Assembly: GCA_964228145.1 (NCBI GenBank) | Contig: CAXQZJ010000024.1 | Coordinates: 9,835 to 73,834, forward strand | Direction of reading: 5' to 3' | Length of the DNA: 64,000 nt | Source of the DNA: Pseudobowmanella sp964228145 | Lineage (GTDB): Bacteria > Pseudomonadota > Gammaproteobacteria > Enterobacterales > Alteromonadaceae | Shown: positions 32,304-41,758 of the stretch, in pieces | Layout of the letters: each line of letters begins with the position of its first letter | How positions within the stretch are numbered: the first letter of the stretch is position 1 | The notes under the pieces: model-generated | Database searches by the model: none | What the model saw: only the letters and a program-made list of their open reading frames with translations | What the model was told of the DNA's origin: nothing | Position numbers and translations under genes: made by a program

Positions 32304-33746
32304 TTAGGCGGTACCTCCGACCGTTAATTCATCTACTTTCAAGGTGGGTTGGCCCACGCCTACCGGCACGCTTTGACCATCTTTACCACAAACGCCGACA
32401 CCGCGGTCCAGTGCCAGATCGTTGCCTATCATCGAAATCGATTTCATTACCTGTGGGCCATTACCTATCAGTGTGGCGCCTTTTACCGGAGTGGTAATTT
32501 TGCCGTTTTCGATGAGGTAGGCTTCAGACGTACTAAATACAAACTTGCCAGAGGTAATATCGACCTGCCCTCCGCCAAAGTTTGGCGCGTAGATTCCTTT
32601 TTTAACACTAGCGATAATTTCTTCAGGCTGATAATGCCCATTCAACATGTAGGTGTTGGTCATACGTGGCATAGGTAAATGGGCATATGACTCACGGCGT
32701 CCATTACCGGTCGGCGCAACCCCCATTAGGCGTGCGTTAAGCTTATCCTGCATATAATTCATCAGAATGCCATCTTCAATCAGAACATTATGCTGACTGG
32801 GTGTACCCTCGTCATCAATGTTCAGCGAGCCGCGACGATTGCTCAGGGTGCCATCGTCAACCACTGTAACCCCCTTGGCTGCCACTTGCTGACCGATTTT
32901 ACCGCTGAAGTTTGATGCGCCTTTTCGATTAAAGTCGCCTTCCAGCCCGTGCCCCACAGCTTCGTGTAACAGAACACCCGGCCAGCCAGCACCTAATACG
33001 ACCGGCATCAAGCCCGCTGGAGCATCTACCGCTTGCATATTGACCCGAGCCATATGCAAGGCTTCATCGGCGAGTTGTTGAAAGGCCGGAACGCCATTAT
33101 CCAATTGATAAAACTCTGCGTAGGCGTAGCGACCTCCCATGCCTGCACTGCCTCGCTCACGACGGCCATTGTGCTCAAGCAACAAAGTGCAATTAAGCCT
33201 GACTAAGGGACGAATGTCGGTGGCTAAGGTTCCATCAGAGGCGTAGATTAATACTTGTTCGTAAGATCCGCTCAAGCTGACAATGACCTGGCTAACGTTA
33301 GGCTCTTGCGAACGCACATATTGGTCAACGGCTCTGAGTAACGCCACTTTTTCGTCATCTGCCATACCTAACACGGGATTGTCCTGAGCATAGAGTTGCT
33401 GCTGTGCGCTTGCAGGCTGTGCAACCCGGTGTTTTTTCTGCTGCCCAGCGGCGCTGATATTCCGCGCTGCGTTCGCTGCATTCATGAGGGCATCAACAGA
33501 CAGAGAGTCGGAGTAAGCGAAACCGGTTTTCTCTCCGCTAACAGCGCGAACGCCGACGCCTTTCTCTATGTTGAAGCTACCTTCTTTAATGATCCCATCT
33601 TCCAGTACCCAAGCCTCGTGTTGACTGGACTGAAAATAAAGATCGGCATAGTCCATCTGGCGCTGAAAAATGTGGCCAACGGCCTTATCCAAATGTTGAC
33701 GATCTACCTCTGCGGTATGTAATAACTGCTCTTCAACCTGTAACAA
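32304..33746 (-). CDS. tldD: Metalloprotease TldD
   Basis: Subunit of the TldD/TldE (PmbA) zinc protease, which degrades unfolded peptides and processes some microcins and the CcdA antitoxin. The metal site HEAVGHGLEGD is at residues 261-271. Start: TTG at 33746 with AGGAG five bases upstream; no ATG nearby fits. Length is 480, as in E. coli (481). It overlaps the nitrilase gene by 14 bases and is the last gene of the mre-to-tldD run. The partner pmbA is not in the window. Confidence 0.95.
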   Translation of the reverse strand: MLQVEEQLLHTAEVDRQHLDKAVGHIFQRQMDYADLYFQSSQHEAWVLEDGIIKEGSFNIEKGVGVRAVSGEKTGFAYSDSLSVDALMNAANAARNISAAGQQKKHRVAQPASAQQQLYAQDNPVLGMADDEKVALLRAVDQYVRSQEPNVSQVIVSLSGSYEQVLIYASDGTLATDIRPLVRLNCTLLLEHNGRRERGSAGMGGRYAYAEFYQLDNGVPAFQQLADEALHMARVNMQAVDAPAGLMPVVLGAGWPGVLLHEAVGHGLEGDFNRKGASNFSGKIGQQVAAKGVTVVDDGTLSNRRGSLNIDDEGTPSQHNVLIEDGILMNYMQDKLNARLMGVAPTGNGRRESYAHLPMPRMTNTYMLNGHYQPEEIIASVKKGIYAPNFGGGQVDITSGKFVFSTSEAYLIENGKITTPVKGATLIGNGPQVMKSISMIGNDLALDRGVGVCGKDGQSVPVGVGQPTLKVDELTVGGTA

Positions 33747-34563
33747 AACGGCTCCTGAATTTGTTGTGTAGTTGCACTGGCATCTGTTTACGGATTTTGA
33801 TGATCTGTTGAGGATCCATCGTCGCGGTAACCGTGCCGGTGTTTACCGCTTTTTCAGCCAGAATTTGACCCCAAGGGTCAACAATTTGTGAATGCCCGTA
33901 AGTTTGACGGCCATTTCGGTGCTCGCCCCATTGATTCGCTGCGACCAGGTAGCATTGCTTCTCAATCGCCCGGGCACTGATAAGCGCGTGCCAATGGGCC
34001 TGCCCGGTTTTTTGCGTAAATGCCGCTGGTAACACCAATACGTCGATTTGTCCCATTGCATCGAATAAACCCGCAAAGCGCAGGTCGTAGCAAATGGCCA
34101 CGCCAACCCGGCCAAAGGGTGAGTCAAAGGTAACAACCTGATGTCCTGGCTGAGTGCTGTCTGACTCCCGGTAACTACCGGTGTTATCGTCGACCTCTAC
34201 ATCGAATAAATGGATTTTTTGGTACGCGCAAATTCTTTGACCCTGAGGATTATAAACTATCGCCGTCGCGCTGAATCGTTTTTGTTGAGGCTCTGCCACT
34301 ATAGGCATTGAGCCAGCCACCAGCCAAACCCCAAACTGATCCGCCAATCGAGCCAGAGCGTCTTGAATCACGCCATTGCCCTGCGTCTCAGCAATTTCTC
34401 TTTGACGTTTATCGCCTGCACCAAAACAAGCGAAACACTCGGGTAGTACGACCAACGTCGGCCCATCGATCTTCAGTTGCGCCAGACTGGCTTCGACTTC
34501 CATCAGGTTTTCCCGGGGGTCAGGGCCCGAACTCATTTGAATCGCGACTAACTGTAAACTCAT
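33733..34563 (-). CDS. Carbon-nitrogen hydrolase (nitrilase superfamily, Nit1-like)
   Basis: 276-residue amidase with the superfamily Glu-Lys-Cys triad: Glu42 in VVLPECF, Lys116 in YQKIHLFDV and Cys158 in GVAICYDLRF. The segments around these match the Nit1/deaminated-glutathione amidase branch, which repairs glutathione damaged by transaminases; that substrate is inferred, not shown. It lies in the conserved yhdP-nitrilase-tldD order, overlapping yhdP by four bases and tldD by 14. Confidence 0.88.
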   Translation of the reverse strand: MSLQLVAIQMSSGPDPRENLMEVEASLAQLKIDGPTLVVLPECFACFGAGDKRQREIAETQGNGVIQDALARLADQFGVWLVAGSMPIVAEPQQKRFSATAIVYNPQGQRICAYQKIHLFDVEVDDNTGSYRESDSTQPGHQVVTFDSPFGRVGVAICYDLRFAGLFDAMGQIDVLVLPAAFTQKTGQAHWHALISARAIEKQCYLVAANQWGEHRNGRQTYGHSQIVDPWGQILAEKAVNTGTVTATMDPQQIIKIRKQMPVQLHNKFRSRFVTG

Positions 34564-37500
34564 TCGCTGGCCCCCGCATCATCGCTTTTCGGTACGGTGA
34601 CGGGTGCCACCTGCGTAGGAATTTGAATATCCTTACTGTCACGCCCCACCTCTGTAAGCGAAGGTTGTTCGAGCGTACCGGTCAGCCGGTAATTGATTGA
34701 GGAAATAACCTCGGCAGAATCGATAACCTCGTTTAGCGCAAGTGCTGCTATTGCAGTGGCTGGATTGACCATCCAGGCAACAATGACAGGCAAACTTGAG
34801 GTGACTTTAGGCCGAAACGCAATCTGATAATCCAGTGTTTGATCATTGAGGTTAGTGTAGCCGCTCAGAGTCATCTCACCGGCTGCGCCATCGATGACGG
34901 TGTCATCGGTTTGCACGATCCCGTTATTCACTGCCAGCGTGCCACTCATTTTGTCGTAAAAGAACCCCTTGGCAAAAACATCACGAAAATCAAGGCGTAA
35001 CTTACGTACCAGTGACTCCAGACTTAAAAAAGAAAACAAGCGAGCACCTTTGTCGCTGACTTCTGTCATATAACCATCAGACAGTCGCCACGCTACGTTG
35101 CCTTGCAAAGATGCAAATTCAAATCCATAGGGGGCTTGGTCCCAGTAGAGTTCGAAGTTAACGTCAGCCTCAGAGTCACGAATGCCTGAGTTTACTTCGA
35201 AATTACTTAAAAAATTACCGAAATCATCGCTATTAAAACGACCGTTAAGCCGCGTTCTCATTCCGTCTGCATGAGACTCCCAGGCCCCCGTCGCCTGTAA
35301 CAGAGAACCGTCATGATCAACCTGCAATTTATCTATCACTAAGCCTGCTGGGCTGCGGTTCATAACAAAATCTATCTTGCCCAACTCAATGCCATCATAG
35401 ACGCAGCGGCCACATCGGAGTGTCACCGGTGGTACCTGAGATAAATCAACCTCACCCTGTTGTTCTGCGCTTTGCCATTTCGCCAAATAAAGATAGTCAG
35501 CATCAAGCACGATCCCTTCTGTTAAAAGATTTTCCGCAATACTGATATTGGCGCGAATTTCGTCTGCCGCTAATTCTAACTGCCAACCGGTTTCCCCATA
35601 TCGTGTCGTCGCTGCAACTTTATTAAAGGTCTGGCCGAATGCATTGAGTTCACCAACGTTGACAAAAATGCGTTGAGGAGCAGGTAAAACGTTATTGCGT
35701 TGCTCATCCCCAGATGCAGCCACTACCCCTTGTACCAGCGTAAACCAGGGGGCGAGCTGCATGGATTCGAGATTTGCTGAAATGCTGAAGCCAGCACCAA
35801 GGCTGACGGCCTGATTATCCCCTAAGGCTAAATGGGCTCTGGAAAAGCGACCTTCCTGATTGGCTACGATCCCCTCAAACCGAGCGCCATCCCCCAAGGT
35901 AGCAACCACTTGCGAAGCCTGTTGGTTGCCAGTCACATCCACCAATAAGGTGGTTTGTTGACCAGCTTGACTGGTAAAAGGGTAAGGCAGACGGGCATCA
36001 AGCTGTTGCAAGTCCGAGGTCAATTGGAAATTGTAGTCGAAACCTTGTTCAGGAATGGTTAATTGTAAATTAGCCCGCCAGTCAAACACACCGCTCAGAT
36101 AATTGACTAAGCCAGGCACCTGCTGTTTCACTAACGGCGCTACAGGCCATTGACCAGACAGGCCGACGTCAGCCAGATAACCTTGCAACGCTTGATCACC
36201 ATCGAAGCGAATCAATACAGGGTTTCCCATCAGGCTGGCCGCTAGTTGGCGTGTCCAGACCTTCTCATTTTTGAATTGAATACTACCAGAGACACTGTTC
36301 AGGCGGGTTGAAATGGGCTTAATCGTTAATGGAACATCTTGCATGGATACGCTACCGGAGGCGACGACATCAGGCCCGTCAAGAGGAATATCCAGCACTA
36401 CGTTAGCATCCAGCACGCCATCGAACACCAATTCGCTAAGTACTGACCCCACGCTATCTTTCAGCGGTGATGCCAACATCAGATTTGTCAGGTTGATTGC
36501 CTCTGAGCGGGCATCGATATCGATGTGCAGCCTGGCCTCTGGTACCAAACGGGGTATCGATGCTGACAATTGCTGCATTGCCACCTTATCCAGCGTGCCC
36601 TGGGATGCACTCATAAATAAGGCTTCGTTTTCGAACCATAAATCCAGATCTAAGTTTTTCAGGGACGGCCATTCGGTATTGAAAGAAAATTCACTGTTGC
36701 GAATCGGAACATGGGTCTGGAAAATGCCCTCTGACTGCGAAAAAGGAAATGCAGCCGGCTTACCATGCCAAAGTATGCTGATGGCCTCAACGTCACCGGC
36801 AACCAATGCCCGGTTCAAATAGGCACGGGTGTTTTCACCCATAAGCTGAGGAGGAAACAACCGTTTTACACCTTCGACATTCTGCGCCGAAAGCGTCGAG
36901 AACAGACTCAATTGTTCTGACGCAGGGTCGAAACTAGACTGGCTAGTCAACTGGAGCCATTCACTGTCAACAGACAAATCCGCCAGCGGCACAAACAGCC
37001 CATTTTCCGTCGTCTCCAACTTTATATCCAGCTGCACCTTGTCAATCGGTAGCGCTGCTCCTAGTAGTTCAGTTGTTCGCAGAAAACCGGACGGTTGTGT
37101 CAATCTCACACGCCCTTGCCGATAGCGCCAATCTAGTTCAACAGATGCGTCTTGCAGACCCGGTATTCCTTTATACTCTGCACTACGAAGCTGCTTAATG
37201 ATGCCATGAGCAGCCACTCCCCGTTGATCAAACAAGATACTGAGCAGGCTAATTCTCCCTTCAAGACTCAGCCCTTTAATGTGTTCGTTACTGACGCCAG
37301 CGAGGGCCAACAATGGCATAGCGGGTGCCAGATGCACATCTTCAGCGGTCAGGGTAACCTGACCCTGCTGGTCAACTCGACCACTACCACTAAGCGTTTC
37401 ATATCCGACCTGCGGATTACCAAACCGCCAATGATGCAAATTGAACAACCACTCATCGGCGTCTTTTTGGGCGAAGAATTGGCCGCTTTGCAGTTGCCAG

Positions 37501-38342
37501 GCTGGGGTACTTTCCGGTTGCCAGCGAATTTGGCTTTCACCAAACTTAACGACGACATCCTGAAACTGAGCTTGCTCAATACTGGCCCATAACTGTAAAT
37601 TGACATCGCTGTCCGCTAATTGCACTTCATCTGGTGCCAGTTGTTCCAACCAGGGCGCAATATCAATATTACTGCCATCGATATACAGATCACCCTGTAT
37701 CTCACTGCCTTGCCCCCATAAATTGAGGACAAACCCAGCGGCACTGTCGGTAAATCTATCGAGACGGAAACGGCCTACCCCCTGATGGCGATCACCCTGA
37801 TTAATCCAACTTAACTCTTCAATACTGACCTGTCGCTGATGTTGATTGCCGATAAACAGGACGCGACTGTCATGCACTGAAAACCGTTGTAGTTGCTGCA
37901 AGAATAGCTTTTGCAATGCGGTTGGATAAGACAATTCAGCACCGTTACTCTGTCTGTCGGTCTGAATTCTGGCTTCTAAGCCGTGCAAGCTAAAACGATT
38001 GGACACCACCTGAAAGCGCCCCAGCGATGCCCAAAAATCAACATCGATATAGGTTCGCTGTACCGATAATTGCAAGGGGCCTGTCTGTTCACCGGCCAGA
38101 ACTAAATTATGCACCACCAGTGCAGGACCATCTTTATGCCAGCGGGCGTCGAGACGCTCTATGGTCACTTGGGTACCCAACTGTTCAGTCAGCCATTGCT
38201 CTACATGTTGCTTTTGGCTATCTGCATGGGGTAAGCCATAACGCAAAAAAGACACCAACAGTGCCAACAGCAGTAATACAATACCACTGGCCAACCATAA
38301 CTTTTTAATCAGGTAGGCCGCAAAGCGGCCAACTTTATTCAC
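34560..38342 (-). CDS. yhdP: YhdP, AsmA-family envelope phospholipid transport protein
   Basis: 1260-residue inner-membrane-anchored protein; with TamB and YdbH, E. coli YhdP forms a periplasmic bridge for phospholipid flow to the outer membrane. The GTG start overlaps the rng stop (GTGA). One membrane helix is near residues 12-32 (LWLASGIVLLLLALLVSFL), followed by a very long run of beta strands with DUF3971 in the N-terminal half and the AsmA-like C-terminal domain (DGAAGEMTLSGYTNLNDQTLDY). Length is close to E. coli YhdP (1266). Position between rng and the nitrilase gene is the conserved order. Confidence 0.94.
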   Translation of the reverse strand: MNKVGRFAAYLIKKLWLASGIVLLLLALLVSFLRYGLPHADSQKQHVEQWLTEQLGTQVTIERLDARWHKDGPALVVHNLVLAGEQTGPLQLSVQRTYIDVDFWASLGRFQVVSNRFSLHGLEARIQTDRQSNGAELSYPTALQKLFLQQLQRFSVHDSRVLFIGNQHQRQVSIEELSWINQGDRHQGVGRFRLDRFTDSAAGFVLNLWGQGSEIQGDLYIDGSNIDIAPWLEQLAPDEVQLADSDVNLQLWASIEQAQFQDVVVKFGESQIRWQPESTPAWQLQSGQFFAQKDADEWLFNLHHWRFGNPQVGYETLSGSGRVDQQGQVTLTAEDVHLAPAMPLLALAGVSNEHIKGLSLEGRISLLSILFDQRGVAAHGIIKQLRSAEYKGIPGLQDASVELDWRYRQGRVRLTQPSGFLRTTELLGAALPIDKVQLDIKLETTENGLFVPLADLSVDSEWLQLTSQSSFDPASEQLSLFSTLSAQNVEGVKRLFPPQLMGENTRAYLNRALVAGDVEAISILWHGKPAAFPFSQSEGIFQTHVPIRNSEFSFNTEWPSLKNLDLDLWFENEALFMSASQGTLDKVAMQQLSASIPRLVPEARLHIDIDARSEAINLTNLMLASPLKDSVGSVLSELVFDGVLDANVVLDIPLDGPDVVASGSVSMQDVPLTIKPISTRLNSVSGSIQFKNEKVWTRQLAASLMGNPVLIRFDGDQALQGYLADVGLSGQWPVAPLVKQQVPGLVNYLSGVFDWRANLQLTIPEQGFDYNFQLTSDLQQLDARLPYPFTSQAGQQTTLLVDVTGNQQASQVVATLGDGARFEGIVANQEGRFSRAHLALGDNQAVSLGAGFSISANLESMQLAPWFTLVQGVVAASGDEQRNNVLPAPQRIFVNVGELNAFGQTFNKVAATTRYGETGWQLELAADEIRANISIAENLLTEGIVLDADYLYLAKWQSAEQQGEVDLSQVPPVTLRCGRCVYDGIELGKIDFVMNRSPAGLVIDKLQVDHDGSLLQATGAWESHADGMRTRLNGRFNSDDFGNFLSNFEVNSGIRDSEADVNFELYWDQAPYGFEFASLQGNVAWRLSDGYMTEVSDKGARLFSFLSLESLVRKLRLDFRDVFAKGFFYDKMSGTLAVNNGIVQTDDTVIDGAAGEMTLSGYTNLNDQTLDYQIAFRPKVTSSLPVIVAWMVNPATAIAALALNEVIDSAEVISSINYRLTGTLEQPSLTEVGRDSKDIQIPTQVAPVTVPKSDDAGASE

Positions 38343-39811
38343 ATCATCACCACGTCAAACTTATCCTGACTGTACAAGGGTTCAGTTACGACTTTGATTT
38401 GCTTACTGACGAACACTTCCAGTTCTGCCAACAAATGGCTTTCTTCACCGGTTAGCGATTCCGCCACTTTAGGGGCGGCATACACCACAAACTTATCTGC
38501 TTCATACGCCCGGTTTACCCGAACGATCTCACGCATTATTTCAAAGCACACCGTTTCTACGGTTTTCACCGACCCTCGGCCCTTACATACTGGACACTCA
38601 CCACAGAGGATATGTTCCAATGATTCACGGGTTCTTTTTCTGGTGACTTCAACCAACCCCAAAGAGGTAAACCCGTGTATGCTGGTTTTTGCCCTGTCTT
38701 TCGCCAACGCTTGCTCTAAACTGTTTAATACCCGGCGCTGGTGAGATTCATCCTGCATATCGATAAAATCAATAATGATGATCCCTCCAAGATTGCGTAG
38801 CCTTAGCTGTCTGGCAATAGCTTGTGTTGCTTCACTGTTGGTATTGAAAATAGTTTCTTCCAGATTACGATGACCAACGAATGCGCCGGTATTAATATCG
38901 ATGGTGGTCATGGCTTCGGTTTGATCAATAATCAGGTAACCGCCGGATTTGAGGTCCACTCGGCGATCGAGGGCACGCTGCACCTCATTTTCTACATCAT
39001 ACAGATCAAAAATGGGCCTTTCGCCGGGATAGATCTCCAGTAGTGGGCGCAATTCCGGCACATAATCGCTGGTAAACTGCTGCAGTTCACTCAGCGACAA
39101 TTTGGAGTCAACTTTAATTTTATCCAGTTCAGTCCCGACAAAGTCTCTTAACACCCTGCGGGCAAGGGTCAAATCTTCGTACAAGACATTGGATTTGCGG
39201 GTTTTAATCCGCTCCTGAATTTTATTCCACAGACGACGCAGAAACGCAGCATCTTGCGCTAATTCGGTTTCTCCGACGCCCTCTGCTGCCGTGCGCAGAA
39301 TAAAGCCACCCTCACTTTGCGCGTCCGTCAGTTGTTCTACCAATACTTTGAGTCTGTCACGCTCGGCTTCATCTTCGATGCGTTGCGACACGCCGACATG
39401 ATTAACCGACGGCATAAAGACCAGGTAGCGTGATGGAATAGTGATATCGGTAGTCAGTCTTGCACCCTTAGTGCCAATTGGATCTTTCACCACCTGCACG
39501 ACAATATCCTGGCCGTCACGTACTAATTCTTTGATGTCCGGCTTGGGCAGTTGAGATACCGCAACCTCTTCCTCCACCTCATTATGTACGACAATGTCTG
39601 ATGCGTGCAGGAAAGCAGCTTTGTCCAGCCCGATATCAACAAACGCAGCTTGCATGCCAGGCAATACCCGTGACACTTTGCCTAAATAGATATTGCCGAC
39701 CAAACCGCGTTTGGTATGACGCTCGATATGTAGTTCCTGCAAGATGCCATTTTCAATCAGCGCGACTCTGGACTCCGATGGGGTCACATTGATCAATAAC
39801 TCTGCACTCAT
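38339..39811 (-). CDS. rng: Ribonuclease G
   Basis: Endoribonuclease that matures the 5' end of 16S rRNA and turns over some mRNAs. 490 residues: an S1 RNA-binding domain (GNIYLGKVSRVLPGMQAAFVDIG, residues about 38-60 within a larger fold), a 5'-sensor region, the DNase-I-like catalytic domain with magnesium ligands in TTIDINTGAFVG and IIIIDFIDM, and the zinc-link CGECPVCKGRG joining subunits. The long RNase E C-terminal scaffold is absent, so this is RNase G. Four-base overlaps join it to maf and yhdP. Confidence 0.97.
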   Translation of the reverse strand: MSAELLINVTPSESRVALIENGILQELHIERHTKRGLVGNIYLGKVSRVLPGMQAAFVDIGLDKAAFLHASDIVVHNEVEEEVAVSQLPKPDIKELVRDGQDIVVQVVKDPIGTKGARLTTDITIPSRYLVFMPSVNHVGVSQRIEDEAERDRLKVLVEQLTDAQSEGGFILRTAAEGVGETELAQDAAFLRRLWNKIQERIKTRKSNVLYEDLTLARRVLRDFVGTELDKIKVDSKLSLSELQQFTSDYVPELRPLLEIYPGERPIFDLYDVENEVQRALDRRVDLKSGGYLIIDQTEAMTTIDINTGAFVGHRNLEETIFNTNSEATQAIARQLRLRNLGGIIIIDFIDMQDESHQRRVLNSLEQALAKDRAKTSIHGFTSLGLVEVTRKRTRESLEHILCGECPVCKGRGSVKTVETVCFEIMREIVRVNRAYEADKFVVYAAPKVAESLTGEESHLLAELEVFVSKQIKVVTEPLYSQDKFDVVMM

Positions 39812-40404
39812 CGGTCAACTCCTTTTATCTTTATCCCAGCCTCTCGCAACATCGCCGCGGTCTCCGCTAATGGTAACCCCATCACTGCAGTATAGCTGCC
39901 TTCAATATGGGTCACGAATTGGCCACCGAGACCTTGTATCGCATAGCCACCGGCTTTGCCTTTTGGTTCTCCACTAGACCAGTAAAAGCCCATTTCGGTT
40001 GCATCTAGGGTGCGAAATGTCACCTCTGTGGACACACACTGTGAGCGTAACTGCCCTTGGTATACCGTCGCGATGGCAGTAAACACCTGATGACGGCGTC
40101 CACTTAACGTGCTGAGCATACGACACATGTCTGCCTCATCCCGGGGCTTTTCAAATACCTGTTGATCAGCGGCCACTGTCGTGTCAGAGCCCAAAATTAA
40201 ATGGGTGTCTGCCAATTCCGATTGTGCGGCCGCACAAGCTAAGGCTTTTTGCTCCGCTAATCGGGTCACATAGTCCCTTGGTGACTCTTGCGCTAAGCGG
40301 GTCTCATCGATATCTGCAGGATGCTGTAAAAAGTCGACGTCCAACCAGCGTAGGATTTCAGCTCGGCGGGGGGACTGGGAAGCCAGTATTATTTGTTGCT
40401 GCAT
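39808..40404 (-). CDS. maf: Maf-family nucleoside triphosphate pyrophosphatase (YhdE type)
   Basis: House-cleaning enzyme that hydrolyses dTTP, UTP and modified pyrimidine triphosphates to monophosphates. In 198 residues it shows LASQSPRRAEIL near the N-terminus, LGSDTTVA, KPRDEADMCRMLSTLSGR and AGGYAIQGLGGQFV, all conserved in Maf. Position between mreD and rng corresponds to E. coli yhdE. It is one base from mreD and overlaps rng by four. Confidence 0.94.
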   Translation of the reverse strand: MQQQIILASQSPRRAEILRWLDVDFLQHPADIDETRLAQESPRDYVTRLAEQKALACAAAQSELADTHLILGSDTTVAADQQVFEKPRDEADMCRMLSTLSGRRHQVFTAIATVYQGQLRSQCVSTEVTFRTLDATEMGFYWSSGEPKGKAGGYAIQGLGGQFVTHIEGSYTAVMGLPLAETAAMLREAGIKIKGVDR

Positions 40405-40405
40405 A

Positions 40406-40894
40406 TTATTTTACCCGGTAGCGACGGCGTACCCTGCGCATCAAAGGGAACACCCAAATCCAAAACAACATATTGAACAGGACCGGCCACATGTAAGAAG
40501 ACAGGAAGTAAATGTCCGTGAGCAAGTGCTGAATCCAAAATACCACCAACTGGTAGAGCGCACTGACAATGGCAATAATAAAGGCCTGTTGCCATACCGA
40601 GTAATTTCGGAAGCGCTGATAGTTAGCAACAATAATAAATACCACCAGACTCATCGCCAGAGCATGCACGCCCAATATTGTTCCCAGTAGAATATCTAAC
40701 AGCACCCCGCAAATAAAAGCCACACCGACATTGACGCGAGTTGGCAGTGCCATACACCAGTAACACAACACCAATAAAACCCAATCAGGACGATAGGGTT
40801 TGATCGCCGGCGGCAGTGGCATAATTTCCAACACCAATGCAGCGAGCACCGTCATCGTAATCACAAATCTGGACGACCATTGGAAAGGGCTCAT
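40406..40894 (-). CDS. mreD: Rod shape-determining protein MreD
   Basis: Inner-membrane component of the elongasome, linking MreC with RodA/PBP2. The ATG at 40894 has a strong AAGGAGGG site and overlaps the mreC stop as ATGA, so an upstream frame extension of nine residues is not used. The 162-residue product has about five membrane helices, with conserved YRPDWVLLVLCYWCMALP near residue 32 and LLDILLGTILGVHAL near 65. Confidence 0.95.
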   Translation of the reverse strand: MSPFQWSSRFVITMTVLAALVLEIMPLPPAIKPYRPDWVLLVLCYWCMALPTRVNVGVAFICGVLLDILLGTILGVHALAMSLVVFIIVANYQRFRNYSVWQQAFIIAIVSALYQLVVFWIQHLLTDIYFLSSYMWPVLFNMLFWIWVFPLMRRVRRRYRVK

Positions 40895-41727
40895 TGGCTG
40901 CCCTCCTTCTCTGCCGACCACAATAACAACAGATATTTCAGCCGGTCGAGTTTCGCCACAGGCTCGGCACTGATGGTGGCAAAAGGCTGACTCTCATCAT
41001 GTTCAATAGCACTGATACGCGCCACCGGATACCCCTGAGGAAAGACCTTGCCTAACCCCGATGAGACCAGCAAATCACCAACCCGGATATCACTTGAATG
41101 AGGGACATGGTTGATCACCAGCGTGTCCAGGCGGCCATTACCAGAAACAATCAGACGCACATTGTTCCGGGCGACCCGAACCGGAATAGCATGGGTTAAA
41201 TCAGCAATCAGCAGTACCCGGCTATTGGTCGACCCAACATGCAGGATTTGGCCTACGACACCGTTTTCATCCAATACAGGTTGCCCTTCGTAGACACCGT
41301 CCAGACTGCCTTTGTTAATGACAATCTGATGGCTGAAAGGGTCATTGTCGACGGCCATCAGTTCAGTCACCATTTTACGCACGCCACTATCTACCGGCGC
41401 ATCTAATAACGCTCGCAAGCGGTTATTTTCATTCTGTAAACTGGTCACTCGTTGGACTGCTTCACTAAGCAGCAAATTCTGGCGTCGCAGCCGGGCGTTT
41501 TCTTCCAGCAGGTTTTCTTGACGAGTCATACGATCGGCCCCCCAACTGAACACTTCACCGGGCAAATTAGCCACGTATTGAATCGGACTGACCAGCGACG
41601 CAAGGTAGGTGCGCACCTGACTGAAACTATCTAATTTATGATCAAAAAATATCAGCGCAACAGACAGCAAAACCGCCAGGATAAGGCGGTTTTGAATCGA
41701 AGGGCCACGGGTGAAAATTGTTTCCAC
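40891..41727 (-). CDS. mreC: Rod shape-determining protein MreC
   Basis: Bitopic elongasome protein of 278 residues that activates the RodA-PBP2 synthase. One N-terminal membrane helix (about 15-32) is followed by a coiled coil (about 60-105, ENARLRRQNLLLSEAVQRV) and the periplasmic double beta-barrel (VVGQILHVGSTNSRVLLIAD). It lies 31 bases after mreB and overlaps mreD by four bases. Confidence 0.96.
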   Translation of the reverse strand: METIFTRGPSIQNRLILAVLLSVALIFFDHKLDSFSQVRTYLASLVSPIQYVANLPGEVFSWGADRMTRQENLLEENARLRRQNLLLSEAVQRVTSLQNENNRLRALLDAPVDSGVRKMVTELMAVDNDPFSHQIVINKGSLDGVYEGQPVLDENGVVGQILHVGSTNSRVLLIADLTHAIPVRVARNNVRLIVSGNGRLDTLVINHVPHSSDIRVGDLLVSSGLGKVFPQGYPVARISAIEHDESQPFATISAEPVAKLDRLKYLLLLWSAEKEGSQ

Positions 41728-41758
41728 GAATGCGCCTTATCTAATCGCTACTGATGAC

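Noticed and set aside
36313..36822. 169-codon open frame on the plus strand inside yhdP
   Set aside because: Antisense to yhdP, Ser/Thr-rich without any recognisable domain; not supported.
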